Origin: Emcibacter sp.
GTDB taxonomy: Bacteria > Pseudomonadota > Alphaproteobacteria > Sphingomonadales > Emcibacteraceae
Direction of reading: 5' to 3'
DNA length: 12,507 nucleotides
NCBI GenBank assembly: GCA_027019205.1
Contig: JALUWZ010000081.1
Span: 1-12,507, forward strand
The notes under the pieces are model-generated. The model had not been told where the DNA came from. It saw only the letters and a list, made by a program, of their open reading frames with translations, and did no database searches. This document shows, in pieces, positions 1-6,684 of this stretch (the first letter of the stretch is position 1; the number at the start of each line of letters is the position of its first letter). A program made the position numbers and the translations under genes.

Positions 1-189
1 CAGGATGTGGAGCGGCTTGACAAGCGGGTCGGCAATCTGCGGCAGCATTTCCAGCTTGCCGAAAAGGATATTGGTGAAATCACCACCTCAAGCCGCAAAA
101 TCACCAGCCGGGCCGAGAGGATCGAAGGTCTGCAGCTCGAAGAAGCCGAGCCGCCCGAGGCTGCACTTGAGCCACCGGCACCCGATTAA
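1..189 (+). CDS. rmuC: RmuC family DNA recombination protein, C-terminal end (partial)
   Basis: This is the last 62 codons of a gene whose start lies before the window. The frame is open from base 1 to the TAA at 187-189. The peptide has the pattern typical of the RmuC C-terminus: RLDKRVGNLRQHF, then a heptad-like stretch (AEKDIGEITTSSRKI) and RAERIEGLQL, followed by an acidic, Pro/Ala-rich tail that is variable in the family. RmuC is a predicted coiled-coil nuclease-like protein that limits inversions at short inverted repeats in E. coli; its biochemistry is poorly defined. The gene converges on the GFA-family gene, with 28 bp between the stop codons and no clear hairpin. The family call rests on this short C-terminal block only. 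Confidence 0.82.
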   Translation, partial: QDVERLDKRVGNLRQHFQLAEKDIGEITTSSRKITSRAERIEGLQLEEAEPPEAALEPPAPD

Positions 190-217
190 CCCTGTCCCAT
201 TTGCGCAATAAATTCAT

Positions 218-586
218 TCAGGTCAGATTGTGGATATTATCTTCCCAGTTTTGGCCATCAAAATCCTGAAAGCTAATGTTTTCTATCGTGCTGTGGTCAA
301 GGCAGTTGATATTTACGCTGACGCCGTCCGGGTGGGACCGGGGAATGTAAAAGGATTTCACCCCGCAGCTCTTGCAGAAAAGATGTTGGGCCACCCCGGT
401 ATTGAAACGATAACAGGTCAGGTTATCCTCTCCCCTGAGCAGGGTAAAGTCGGCCTTTTTGACAATCAGATGAACGAAGCCCGTCATGGAACATATTGAA
501 CAGTTGCAGCGGCTGACTGTAAGGCTGTCCGGGGCCTTGACGGTAAATTCAATCGCGCCACAGTGGCAGGAGCCTTTATGTATCAT
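218..586 (-). CDS. GFA/CENP-V family zinc-binding protein
   Basis: A 122-residue protein of the glutathione-dependent formaldehyde-activating (GFA)/CENP-V fold. The zinc ligands typical of the family are visible: CHC at Cys7/Cys9, CNCSIC at Cys27/Cys29/Cys32, and CKSC at Cys71/Cys74, followed by the NCLD block near residue 94. Family members bind zinc and some are linked to glutathione-formaldehyde adducts; for most, including this one, the substrate is unknown. The ATG at 584-586 is preceded by AGGA at good spacing, and that AGGA overlaps the TAG stop of recR (597-599). It is therefore likely the last gene of the dnaX-ybaB-recR transcript and translated by coupling. It has no evident functional tie to recombination. 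Confidence 0.85.
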   Translation of the reverse strand: MIHKGSCHCGAIEFTVKAPDSLTVSRCNCSICSMTGFVHLIVKKADFTLLRGEDNLTCYRFNTGVAQHLFCKSCGVKSFYIPRSHPDGVSVNINCLDHSTIENISFQDFDGQNWEDNIHNLT

Positions 587-596
587 ATGCCTGTTC

Positions 597-1205
597 CTAA
601 AAAGCCCGGCGGGATTTCAGGGCGGCGGTCAGGGTGCCGTCGTCGAGATAATCCAGCTCTCCACCGACCGGCACCCCGTGGGCGAGGCGGCTGACGGTGA
701 CGTTACAGTCCTTCAGCCGGTCAGCAATATAATGGGCCGTGGTCTGGCCATCAACGGTGGCATTGGTGGCGATGATAATCTCGGTCACAAGGCTGTCCGA
801 TGCCCTTTCGATCAGTGGGGTGATATTCAGGTCATCCGGTCCGACCCCGTCAAGCGCCGACAGGGTGCCGCCGATAACATGATAGCGGCCCCGGTAAGCT
901 CCGGCCCGTTCCAGCGCCCACAGGTCGCCGACATCCTCGACCACGCACAGGGTGGCATTGTCCCGGCGCGAATTGTCACAGATATGACAGGGGTCAGAGG
1001 TATCGAGATTGCCGCAGGTCGAGCAGGGGTTGACATGTTCGGCGACCTCGGCAAGTGCGGTGGAGAGCGGGCGCATCAGCAGGTCCTTGCGCTTGATCAG
1101 TTGCAGCGCCGCCCGGCGGGCCGAGCGCGGCCCAAGCCCCGGCAGTTTTGAGAGCAGCTGGATCAGTTTATCAAGTTCGGAGCCATAGGAAGCCTTGCGA
1201 TACAC
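597..1205 (-). CDS. recR: Recombination mediator protein RecR
   Basis: A 202-residue RecR, the usual length. RecR works with RecO (and RecF) to load RecA on SSB-coated single-stranded DNA at gaps. Features in order are a helix-hairpin-helix near residues 20-34 (LPGLGPRSARRAALQLI), a C4 zinc finger at Cys61/Cys64/Cys73/Cys76, and a Toprim domain from about residue 86 (CVVEDVGDLWALE, with the conserved acidic Glu90) through about 180 (SRLAHGVPVGGELDYLD). The start is a GTG at 1203-1205. No suitable ATG lies nearby, and the reading begins just before the conserved LDKLIQLLSKLPGLG segment. An AAGG about 10 nt upstream may serve as ribosome binding site. It follows ybaB by 23 nt, the common dnaX-ybaB-recR order. 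Confidence 0.97.
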   Translation of the reverse strand: MYRKASYGSELDKLIQLLSKLPGLGPRSARRAALQLIKRKDLLMRPLSTALAEVAEHVNPCSTCGNLDTSDPCHICDNSRRDNATLCVVEDVGDLWALERAGAYRGRYHVIGGTLSALDGVGPDDLNITPLIERASDSLVTEIIIATNATVDGQTTAHYIADRLKDCNVTVSRLAHGVPVGGELDYLDDGTLTAALKSRRAF

Positions 1206-1228
1206 GGACGGGGGACCTTGATACGGGG

Positions 1229-1552
1229 TTAAAAGGGCAGGGTGAAACCTTCCGGCAGTTGCAGACCGCCGGTGATTTTGGCCATTTCGCTCTGGCTATG
1301 GACTTCAACCTTGCTTTTGGCGTCATTGAAGGCGGCAATGATCAGGTCTTCGACCACTTCGGCGTCATCACTGTTAAACAGTGACGGATCAATTTTCAGG
1401 CCCTTCATATTACCTTTGCCGTTCAGGGTCACGGACACCAGCCCGGCGCCGGATTCTCCAACACATTCGGCCTTTTCCAGCGCGGCCTGCATTTCGGCCA
1501 TTTTACCCTGCATCTCCTGGGCCTGTTTCATCATTTTGCCAAGGTTTTTCAT
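1229..1552 (-). CDS. YbaB/EbfC family nucleoid-associated protein
   Basis: A 107-residue protein of the YbaB/EbfC family. These are small dimeric DNA-binding proteins with a tweezer-like fold that associate with the nucleoid and can affect expression. The N-terminal Met/Gln-rich helix (MKNLGKMMKQAQEMQGKMAEMQ) and the core with VTLNGKG, LKIDPSL and DLIIAAFNDA are characteristic. The ATG at 1550-1552 has a GGAG ribosome binding site at 1558-1561 on the minus strand. It lies 29 nt after dnaX and 23 nt before recR, the widely conserved gene order that ties it to replication and recombination loci. Its exact cellular role remains unsettled for the family. Confidence 0.95.
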   Translation of the reverse strand: MKNLGKMMKQAQEMQGKMAEMQAALEKAECVGESGAGLVSVTLNGKGNMKGLKIDPSLFNSDDAEVVEDLIIAAFNDAKSKVEVHSQSEMAKITGGLQLPEGFTLPF

Positions 1553-1581
1553 ATTTTCTCCATATGTAAGGTCATGTTTTT

Positions 1582-3372
1582 CTATGGTTGGTCAAGGCCG
1601 AATTCATCCGCCCCGACCAGGAAAGCATCATCATTAAAGTCTGGTGAGCCATCATCAAGCAGGGTGAATTCCTCGACCTTTTTGCGAATATCGGAAATTT
1701 TTGCCCCGGGAAACCGGTCGAGCAATGCCTTGACCAGCGGATTTTCCCTTAGCCGGGTCTGTAATTCCCGCGCGGCCTCCTGTTCCTGCTCATAAAGGGT
1801 GTCATCGCCTTGCTCCCGGGTCTGGGAAATAAGCCAGCTTTGCCCGGTCCATTGTTTCAGCAACTCGCTCATCCGGCCAATCAGGTTGTCCGGCGTCTGA
1901 TCCTTCAGGCGCAGGGTCACCCGGCCCGGAATAAATTTTCCCGGATGGGCATTGTCATTCAGATGAAAGACGATCGAGGCCTCGTTATGGCGCTCGAACA
2001 GGGCGACAAGTTCCTGAAAACTTTTTGGCGACGGATCATGATGTTCGGCGGGCAGGTCATCCCGGGCGAGGATTTTGGCCTGACCCTGACTTTCAATCAC
2101 CCTAAAGGCCTTCGGGCTGTTACTGCCGGTGGGGGTTGCCGGTGCTGCGGTCTTTGCCTTTGTTTCTTTCCCGGTCTTTGGGCCACCAGCTTCAGGAGAT
2201 TTTGTCAGTTGCCGGATCATGTCCCCCGGTGTCGGCAGGCCGCTGGCATAGGTCATGCGGACCAGAACCATCTCTGCCGCCGCCAGCGGAGAGGGGGCGA
2301 AACGCACTTCTTCCAGTCCCTTGAGCAACATCTGCCAGGCACGGGTCAGGACCGGCATGGTCAGGGCGGTTGCCATTTCCAGCCCCTGTTTGCGTTCGGA
2401 TTCGGAGGTTACGATATCCTCCCCGGCGTCCGGCACAACTTTGAGCCGGGTCAGCCAGTGAGTGAGTTCGAGCATATCGCTCAGGATAACCACAGGGTCG
2501 GCCCCGTGATCATATTGGTGGCGTAACCGGGTCAGGGCATCTGCGGTCTCGCCCTTCATTACGGCCTTGTAGAGGTCAAGCACCTGCGCCCGGTCGGCGA
2601 GGCCGAGCATATCGCGCACCTGTTGTTCACTGACATTGCCGGCCCCGTGGGCAAAGGCCTGGTCAAGCAGGCTCAGACCATCGCGGACCGAGCCTTCGGC
2701 GGCCCGGGAAATCATCGCCAGCGCCTTGTCATCAATCTGGTAATTTTCCAGTTCGGCAAGCCTGCGGAAATGATCGTTAAGCTGATCTATGGAAATCCGC
2801 CGCAGGTCAAAACGCTGACAGCGGCTCAACACCGTGACCGGGACTTTGCGGATTTCGGTGGTGGCAAAAATGAATTTGACATGTTCCGGCGGTTCTTCCA
2901 GGGTTTTCAGCAGGGCGTTAAAAGCATTGCGCGACAGCATATGGACTTCGTCAATGATATAAATCTTGAACCGTGCTGATACCGAGGCATAGCGCACTCC
3001 TTCGATAATCTCGCGGATATCGTCAACCCCGGTACGGCTCGCAGCATCCATCTCCATCACATCCACATGACGGGATTCGGCAATGGCCTTGCAGTTTTCA
3101 CAGACCCCGCAGGGTGATATGGCCGGCCCGCCGCTGCCGTCCGGGCCGGTGCAGTTCAGCGCCTTGGCAATGATGCGCGCCGTGGTGGTCTTGCCGACCC
3201 CGCGCACCCCGGTCAGGATAAAGGCATGGGCCAGCCGTCCGCTTTCGATGGCGTTGGACAGGGTTCGGACCATGGCGTCCTGTCCGATCAGTTCATCAAA
3301 ATTCGAGGGGCGGTATTTTCGCGCAAGAACCCGGTAATTCTCATCAGGTTTGGTCACGGGGCTATCTGACAT
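1582..3372 (-). CDS. dnaX: DNA polymerase III subunit gamma/tau
   Basis: A 596-residue clamp-loader ATPase subunit of the DNA polymerase III holoenzyme. The AAA+ module shows Walker A GVRGVGKT at residues 55-62, a zinc module with Cys74/Cys88/Cys91/Cys94, Walker B DEVH at 141-144 and the sensor-1/arginine-finger motif SRC at 183-185. A Pro/Thr/Lys-rich linker lies near residues 385-430. The C-terminal tau-specific region (about 440-596) includes NPLVKALLDRFPGAKISDIR, a block typical of alphaproteobacterial DnaX. I found no A AAA AAG-type slippery heptamer, so there is no sign of programmed frameshifting to a short gamma form. The ATG at 3370-3372 has a GAGG about 11 nt upstream. It is the first protein gene after ffs and has its own candidate promoter. 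Confidence 0.97.
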   Translation of the reverse strand: MSDSPVTKPDENYRVLARKYRPSNFDELIGQDAMVRTLSNAIESGRLAHAFILTGVRGVGKTTTARIIAKALNCTGPDGSGGPAISPCGVCENCKAIAESRHVDVMEMDAASRTGVDDIREIIEGVRYASVSARFKIYIIDEVHMLSRNAFNALLKTLEEPPEHVKFIFATTEIRKVPVTVLSRCQRFDLRRISIDQLNDHFRRLAELENYQIDDKALAMISRAAEGSVRDGLSLLDQAFAHGAGNVSEQQVRDMLGLADRAQVLDLYKAVMKGETADALTRLRHQYDHGADPVVILSDMLELTHWLTRLKVVPDAGEDIVTSESERKQGLEMATALTMPVLTRAWQMLLKGLEEVRFAPSPLAAAEMVLVRMTYASGLPTPGDMIRQLTKSPEAGGPKTGKETKAKTAAPATPTGSNSPKAFRVIESQGQAKILARDDLPAEHHDPSPKSFQELVALFERHNEASIVFHLNDNAHPGKFIPGRVTLRLKDQTPDNLIGRMSELLKQWTGQSWLISQTREQGDDTLYEQEQEAARELQTRLRENPLVKALLDRFPGAKISDIRKKVEEFTLLDDGSPDFNDDAFLVGADEFGLDQP

Positions 3373-3410
3373 TCAGGCGTAATCCTCGGGCAAAAGGGCT
3401 GTTTTCCCCT

Positions 3411-3440
3411 ACTATAGAACCCCGGCAATATTTTTGCCAG
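3411..3440 (-). promoter_or_regulatory. Candidate sigma-70-type promoter of dnaX
   Basis: On the minus strand CTGGCA (3435-3440, 4/6 to the -35 consensus) and TATAGT (3411-3416, 5/6 to the -10 consensus) are separated by 18 nt. A start near 3404 would give a leader of about 30 nt before the dnaX ATG. The element lies after the end of ffs, so dnaX could be transcribed independently of the SRP RNA. Prediction by eye only. Confidence 0.45.
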
Positions 3441-3470
3441 TCACGAGTTTGATTTTTTGGCGGTAATGGT

Positions 3471-3558
3471 GGGAAACTGAACGACCCGACATATCCTGTT
3501 ACGGCTGCTCCCTTCCGGGCCTGACCGGATTGGCAGGTCAGTCGTCCGCCAGTCTCCC
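3471..3558 (-). ncRNA. ffs: Bacterial small signal recognition particle RNA (4.5S RNA)
   Basis: The minus strand carries the highly conserved SRP domain IV hairpin at 3526-3503 (GGTCAGGCCCGGAAGGGAGC followed by AGCC), with the GGAA tetraloop at 3516-3513 and the asymmetric loop that binds the Ffh M-domain. The outer ends pair to close one long hairpin: GGGAGACTGG (from 3558) against CAGTTTCCC (ending at 3471), allowing G-U pairs. The 88-nt size fits the short bacterial SRP RNA. The RNA joins Ffh to target inner-membrane proteins to the Sec translocon. The 5' end at about 3558 is supported by the promoter spacing; the 3' end is set by base pairing and may be off by several bases. No clear hairpin plus T-run terminator follows. 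Linkage to dnaX is common in bacteria. Confidence 0.95.
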
Positions 3559-3563
3559 GGGCG

Positions 3564-3594
3564 CATATATGGTCTCTTTTTTGCCCGAGATCAA
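3564..3594 (-). promoter_or_regulatory. Candidate promoter of ffs
   Basis: On the minus strand TTGATC (3589-3594, 4/6 to consensus) and TATATG (3564-3569, 4/6) are 19 nt apart. The expected transcription start, 6-7 nt after the -10, falls at 3557-3558. That is exactly where the outer stem of the SRP RNA begins, which makes the call more credible than its individual scores do. The spacing is longer than ideal. The rest of 3559-3673, up to nudC, shows no strong plus-strand promoter by eye. Confidence 0.5.
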
Positions 3595-3673
3595 GTCAGT
3601 TGTTTATTCCGCTGGAAAAAAATTTGCCCCTGTGGCAGTCTCGCGCCGGATATTGTGAAATATATGAGGCCTC

Positions 3674-4603
3674 ATGACCATAGAAAAATGTTTCTTTGCC
3701 GGTTTTCCCCTTGATCCTGCGGACCAGAAAAGATCGGATGACGGCTGGCTGTTTAAAAAAATTACCGACCCGTCGAGTCGCTTCCTGATCTATGTCGCCG
3801 GGCGACCGTTGATGAATGTGGCGGATGGCCTGATGCCGGTCTTTAAAACCACAGAAGAGGTCAGTATGATTACCGGGGGAAACTGGGCAAAAACCGACTG
3901 GGTTTTTATCGGCCTTGATGGTGAAACTGCTTTTTTTGCCGTAGGATTGCCGCGAAAACCTGCTGTTGCGGCCCACGAAAAATTCATTGATCTGCGCTCT
4001 GTCGCCCTTCAGGTCAGCACGCAGGGTTTCAGCGATATGCCCGCTCTGCTCGGGCGCGGCAAGATGCTGCTTGAGTGGCAGGCGCGGCGGCATTTCTGCT
4101 CCTGCTGTGGCCACCGGACCCGGGCGGATCATGGGGGATATATCCGCAAATGCACCAATGATGCCTGCGGCAGGGAACATTTTCCGCGTACCGACCCGGT
4201 GGTGATCATGCTGGTGACGTCCGGGGATAAATGTCTTATGGGGCGGGGCAGGGACTGGCCGGAGGGCCAATATTCGGCCCTTGCCGGATTTATGGAACCC
4301 GGGGAGACCATAGAGGAAGCGACCCGGCGAGAGGTGTGGGAAGAATCCGGCATCAGGGTCGGGGCGGTGCGTTATCTCAAAAGCCAGCCCTGGCCGTTCC
4401 CGTCGTCTCTGATGATCGGGGTTCAGGCCGACGCCCTGACCAGTGAAATTACGATTGATACCAATGAATTACAGGATGCACAGTGGTTTGACAGGACAAG
4501 TCTGCTGAATCTGCTGGAAGGCGGTGGTACTGAGAATATTGTCCTGCCACAAAAAATTGCCATCGCCCGTTATCTGCTGGAACATTGGCTGCAACATGGT
4601 TAA
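3674..4603 (+). CDS. nudC: NAD(+) diphosphatase NudC (Nudix hydrolase)
   Basis: A 309-residue NudC, which hydrolyses NAD(H) to NMN(H) and AMP and in E. coli removes NAD caps from RNA 5' ends. An N-terminal NudC-type domain (about 1-130) is followed by a zinc ribbon with Cys142/Cys145 (FCSCCG) and Cys160/Cys165 (RKCTNDACG), then the REHFPRTDPVVIML entry strand. The Nudix box runs from Gly205 to about Ile227 and retains REVWEESG with its metal-binding glutamates. The NudC signature SQPWPFPSSLM begins at Ser238. The ATG at 3674 has GAGG 5 nt upstream. It is the first gene of a plus-strand trio with a thioesterase and a flavin-binding protein and is divergent from ffs. All diagnostic motifs are intact. 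Confidence 0.96.
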   Translation: MTIEKCFFAGFPLDPADQKRSDDGWLFKKITDPSSRFLIYVAGRPLMNVADGLMPVFKTTEEVSMITGGNWAKTDWVFIGLDGETAFFAVGLPRKPAVAAHEKFIDLRSVALQVSTQGFSDMPALLGRGKMLLEWQARRHFCSCCGHRTRADHGGYIRKCTNDACGREHFPRTDPVVIMLVTSGDKCLMGRGRDWPEGQYSALAGFMEPGETIEEATRREVWEESGIRVGAVRYLKSQPWPFPSSLMIGVQADALTSEITIDTNELQDAQWFDRTSLLNLLEGGGTENIVLPQKIAIARYLLEHWLQHG

Positions 4604-4632
4604 CATTAGCCGAAATCAATTAACGAGAATAA

Positions 4633-5052
4633 ATGATGGAAAACCCCCTTCAAACCTATCAGGGAACAATATTTCCCTGGCATTGTGATCATATGGGCCA
4701 CATGAATGTCATGTATTATGTCGGTAAATTTGACGAGGCGACCTGGAATTTCTTTTCACAGATCGGCCTTTCCGGCAGGAAGATGCGCGATCAGCAAAAA
4801 GGCATGGTCGCGGTCGAGCAGGTCATCCACTATAAGAAGGAACTTATGGCCGGGGACGTGATCACCATTCACAGCGAGATTATTGAATTTGCCGATAAAT
4901 CAATCAAATTCCGCCATGAAATGCGCGATGGGGAGAGCAGGGATATTGCGGCCATAACCACCCTGACCGGGCTGTATTTTGACAGGGAGAAACGCCGCGC
5001 CATCAGCCTGCCGGATGACATCAGGGCAAAATTACAGGATTTGGGGGGATAA
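4633..5052 (+). CDS. Acyl-CoA thioesterase-like hot-dog protein (4HBT family)
   Basis: A 139-residue single hot-dog domain protein. The active-site segment CDHMGHMNVMYYVGKFDEA contains Asp19 in the position of the catalytic aspartate of 4-hydroxybenzoyl-CoA thioesterase-type enzymes, and the GHMN turn is typical. The expected activity is hydrolysis of an acyl-CoA thioester in the cytoplasm, but the acyl chain cannot be read from the sequence. Two consecutive ATGs (4633 and 4636) could start it; the ribosome binding site is weak (ACGAGA). It is 29 nt after nudC and 3 nt before the next gene, indicating one transcript. There is no signal peptide or membrane segment. Confidence 0.86.
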   Translation: MMENPLQTYQGTIFPWHCDHMGHMNVMYYVGKFDEATWNFFSQIGLSGRKMRDQQKGMVAVEQVIHYKKELMAGDVITIHSEIIEFADKSIKFRHEMRDGESRDIAAITTLTGLYFDREKRRAISLPDDIRAKLQDLGG

Positions 5053-5055
5053 AGC

Positions 5056-5652
5056 ATGGCCCGGGGATATGATCTGGACAGCAGGCCGGCCCATCAGCAG
5101 CGGCGCGGCCATCTGAAACAGGATGACGACTGGATACGGGCGGTGATCAAGCGTCTGCCCATGGGGTATTTTGCCACCCGCTGGGATGATCAGCCCTTTG
5201 TCCATCCGATGACCTATATTTACGCGGAAGACCGCCATTGTATCTATATGCATGGTTCAACCGTCGGGCGACGCCGGGCCAATACCGCCCGTCATGAAAA
5301 GATGTGCTTTTGCGCCTCGGAGATGGGACAGCTTCTGCCGTCCAACCAGGCGCTGCATTTTTCGGTTCAATATCGCAGCGTCATGGCCTTTGGCACCATT
5401 CGCCATGTGGAGGATGAGGCGGAAAAGAAGACGGCACTCTATGGGCTGATAGATAAATATTTCTCGCCGATGAAACTGAATGAGGATTACAGCCCGATCC
5501 GGCCCGAAGACCTTGACATGACCACGGTTTTTGCCCTTGATATTTCAAGCTGGAGCGGCAAGGAAAACTGGAAGGACAGGACCGGCATGGATGACCGGGG
5601 CTGGCCGGAGCTGGATGAAAAATGGTTCAGGGATGACGCCTTTGATTATTGA
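5056..5652 (+). CDS. Pyridoxamine 5'-phosphate oxidase-fold, NimA-like flavin-binding protein
   Basis: A 198-residue protein that fits the split-barrel PPOX-like family related to NimA. The visible pattern is an N-terminal helix, a strand pair PMGYFATRWDDQPFVHPMTYIY (residues 35-56, broken here only as a description), a MHGSTVGRRRAN turn near 66-77, KMCFCASE at 83-90, and the conserved strand YRSVMAFGTIRHVED beginning near residue 107. Such proteins usually bind FMN or a related cofactor; some members reduce nitroimidazoles, but resistance cannot be inferred for this one. The ATG at 5056 is preceded by a G-rich ribosome binding site inside the end of the thioesterase gene, 3 nt away, so translation is probably coupled. 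Its TGA abuts the opposing pheA stop with no bases between. Confidence 0.8.
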   Translation: MARGYDLDSRPAHQQRRGHLKQDDDWIRAVIKRLPMGYFATRWDDQPFVHPMTYIYAEDRHCIYMHGSTVGRRRANTARHEKMCFCASEMGQLLPSNQALHFSVQYRSVMAFGTIRHVEDEAEKKTALYGLIDKYFSPMKLNEDYSPIRPEDLDMTTVFALDISSWSGKENWKDRTGMDDRGWPELDEKWFRDDAFDY

Positions 5653-6513
5653 TCACTTCCGGTCAAGGCGGTATTGGGCGGCGGGATAGCTGCCAAGGAT
5701 GCGGAATTCGTGAGTGAAAAAGGCCAGTTCCTCAAAGGCGTGTTTGACCCCGGCATCATCCGGATGGCCCTCAATATCGGCATAGAACAGGGTAGCGACA
5801 AAGGCACCGTTCAACTGATAGCTTTCAAGCTTGGTCATGTTCACCCCGTTGGTGGCAAAGCCGCCCATGACCTTGTAGAGTGCGGCGGGTACGTTGCGGA
5901 CCTGAAAGATAAAGCTGGTGACGGTGGTGCCTGTATTGGGCAGATCGGCAAGGGGGTCCCGGGCAAAAATAACGAAGCGTGTCGTATTATGGTCGGCATC
6001 CTCAATATCTTTTTTCAGACTTTGCAGGCCGTATATTTCCCCGGCGAGCGAGGAGGCAATGGCACCGATCGCCGGGTCCCGCAATTCAGAAACCAGTTTT
6101 GCCGCCCCGGCGGTATCGGAATAGACATCCGGCTCCAGCCCCCAGCCGAGAAGATTTTTGCGGCACTGGCCAAGGGCCTGCTCATGACTGCGGACGACTT
6201 TCAGACTGTCCATGCTGGCCTCCGGGATGGCCAGCAGATGATGATTGATACGCTGAAAATGCTCGCCAATAATATGCAGCGAGGAATGGGGAATCAGATG
6301 GTGAATGGCGGCGACCCTGCCAGCCACGGAATTTTCGATCGGGATCATGGCATATCGGGCACACCCTTCCTCAACCGCAGCAAAGACATCCTCGAAACTG
6401 TGGCAGGGCAGGGCGGTCATGTCGGGGAATACGGTCCGGCAGGCCAGATTTGAATAGGCTCCAGGTTCGCCCTGAAAAGCAATAATATTCTTGGATTCCG
6501 GTGATTTCTGCAT
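5653..6513 (-). CDS. pheA: Prephenate dehydratase (monofunctional PheA)
   Basis: A 286-residue monofunctional prephenate dehydratase, converting prephenate to phenylpyruvate for phenylalanine synthesis. The catalytic domain opens with IAFQGEPGAYSNLA (about 11-24), continues through MIPIENSVAGRV (56-67), DTAGAA (133-138) and ends with the active-site TRF motif at 178-180 (NTTRFVIFARDP). A C-terminal ACT regulatory domain covers about 198-275 (VTSFIFQVRN, then NGVNMTKLESYQL and YADIEGHPDD). Where many homologues have ESRP for phenylalanine binding, this one has ESYQ (230-233). There is no chorismate mutase domain. The ATG at 6511-6513 has an AGG-containing ribosome binding site, and a good promoter lies just upstream. 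Confidence 0.96.
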   Translation of the reverse strand: MQKSPESKNIIAFQGEPGAYSNLACRTVFPDMTALPCHSFEDVFAAVEEGCARYAMIPIENSVAGRVAAIHHLIPHSSLHIIGEHFQRINHHLLAIPEASMDSLKVVRSHEQALGQCRKNLLGWGLEPDVYSDTAGAAKLVSELRDPAIGAIASSLAGEIYGLQSLKKDIEDADHNTTRFVIFARDPLADLPNTGTTVTSFIFQVRNVPAALYKVMGGFATNGVNMTKLESYQLNGAFVATLFYADIEGHPDDAGVKHAFEELAFFTHEFRILGSYPAAQYRLDRK

Positions 6514-6539
6514 TTTCCTGCCCTGATGGATTTTCGCGC

Positions 6540-6568
6540 AGTATTCCGCCTTGACCCCGGCCTGTCAA
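6540..6568 (-). promoter_or_regulatory. Sigma-70-type promoter of pheA with overlapping inverted repeat
   Basis: On the minus strand a perfect TTGACA -35 (6563-6568) and AATACT -10 (6540-6545, 4/6) are exactly 17 nt apart, predicting a start near 6533 and a leader of about 20 nt. An inverted repeat TTGAC-N8-GTCAA at 6551-6568 covers the -35 and could be an operator, though half of it is simply the -35 itself. No leader peptide or attenuator hairpin fits in so short a leader. Confidence 0.6.
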
Positions 6569-6684
6569 ATATTATTCAGGCTTTTTGTCTTTTTATGGCT
6601 TAACAAGTCTTGTATCCATTGGAAAACACCTGTAAACAGAGAAATATAGAGCGATTTTGATAACTTGAGCGGTGAGGAAGAAAA
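6569..6684. other. Divergent pheA/cytochrome c intergenic region
   Basis: This AT-rich stretch must hold the control region of the cytochrome gene. I see no convincing plus-strand -35/-10 pair. Two short palindromes are present: ACAAG-T-CTTGT at 6603-6613 and CTGT-AA-ACAG at 6630-6639. Neither matches an FNR/CRP-type site. A GAGG ribosome binding site at about 6674 serves the GTG start at 6685. No gene or RNA is evident here. Confidence 0.35.

Noticed and set aside
486..1151. Open frame of 221 codons on the plus strand across recR and the GFA gene
   Set aside because: It spans two well-supported minus-strand genes and their junction and contains no recognisable motif.
2000..2060. A-rich codons in dnaX (CCA AAA AGT TTT) as a programmed frameshift site for a gamma product
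   Set aside because: The phase does not fit the X XXY YYZ heptamer and no stimulatory hairpin or Shine-Dalgarno-like element is apparent; a tau-only product is the simpler reading.
1810..2526. Long open frame (238 codons) on the plus strand
   Set aside because: It lies wholly antisense to dnaX, whose frame has full motif support. The translated peptide has no recognisable domain and reflects the GC-rich third positions of the real gene.
3420..3445. Inverted repeat GGCAA-N5-TTGCC on the minus strand after ffs as its terminator
   Set aside because: No T-run follows the stem on the minus strand, and the stem overlaps the candidate dnaX promoter.
3610..3660. Plus-strand promoter for nudC (TTGCCC with GATATT)
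   Set aside because: Both hexamers match only 4/6 and the spacer is 19 nt with nothing else in support.
3596..4270. Open frame of 224 codons on the minus strand opposite nudC
   Set aside because: Antisense to the NudC zinc ribbon and Nudix box; it would also occupy the ffs promoter region.
5674..6453. Open frame of 259 codons on the plus strand
   Set aside because: Antisense to pheA, which carries the complete catalytic and ACT motifs. No family features and no ribosome binding site argue for a shadow frame.
6603..6639. Short palindromes ACAAG-T-CTTGT and CTGT-AA-ACAG upstream of the cytochrome gene as FNR/CRP-type operators
   Set aside because: Neither matches the TTGAT-N4-ATCAA or TGTGA-N6-TCACA patterns; arms of 4-5 bp are expected by chance in AT-rich DNA.
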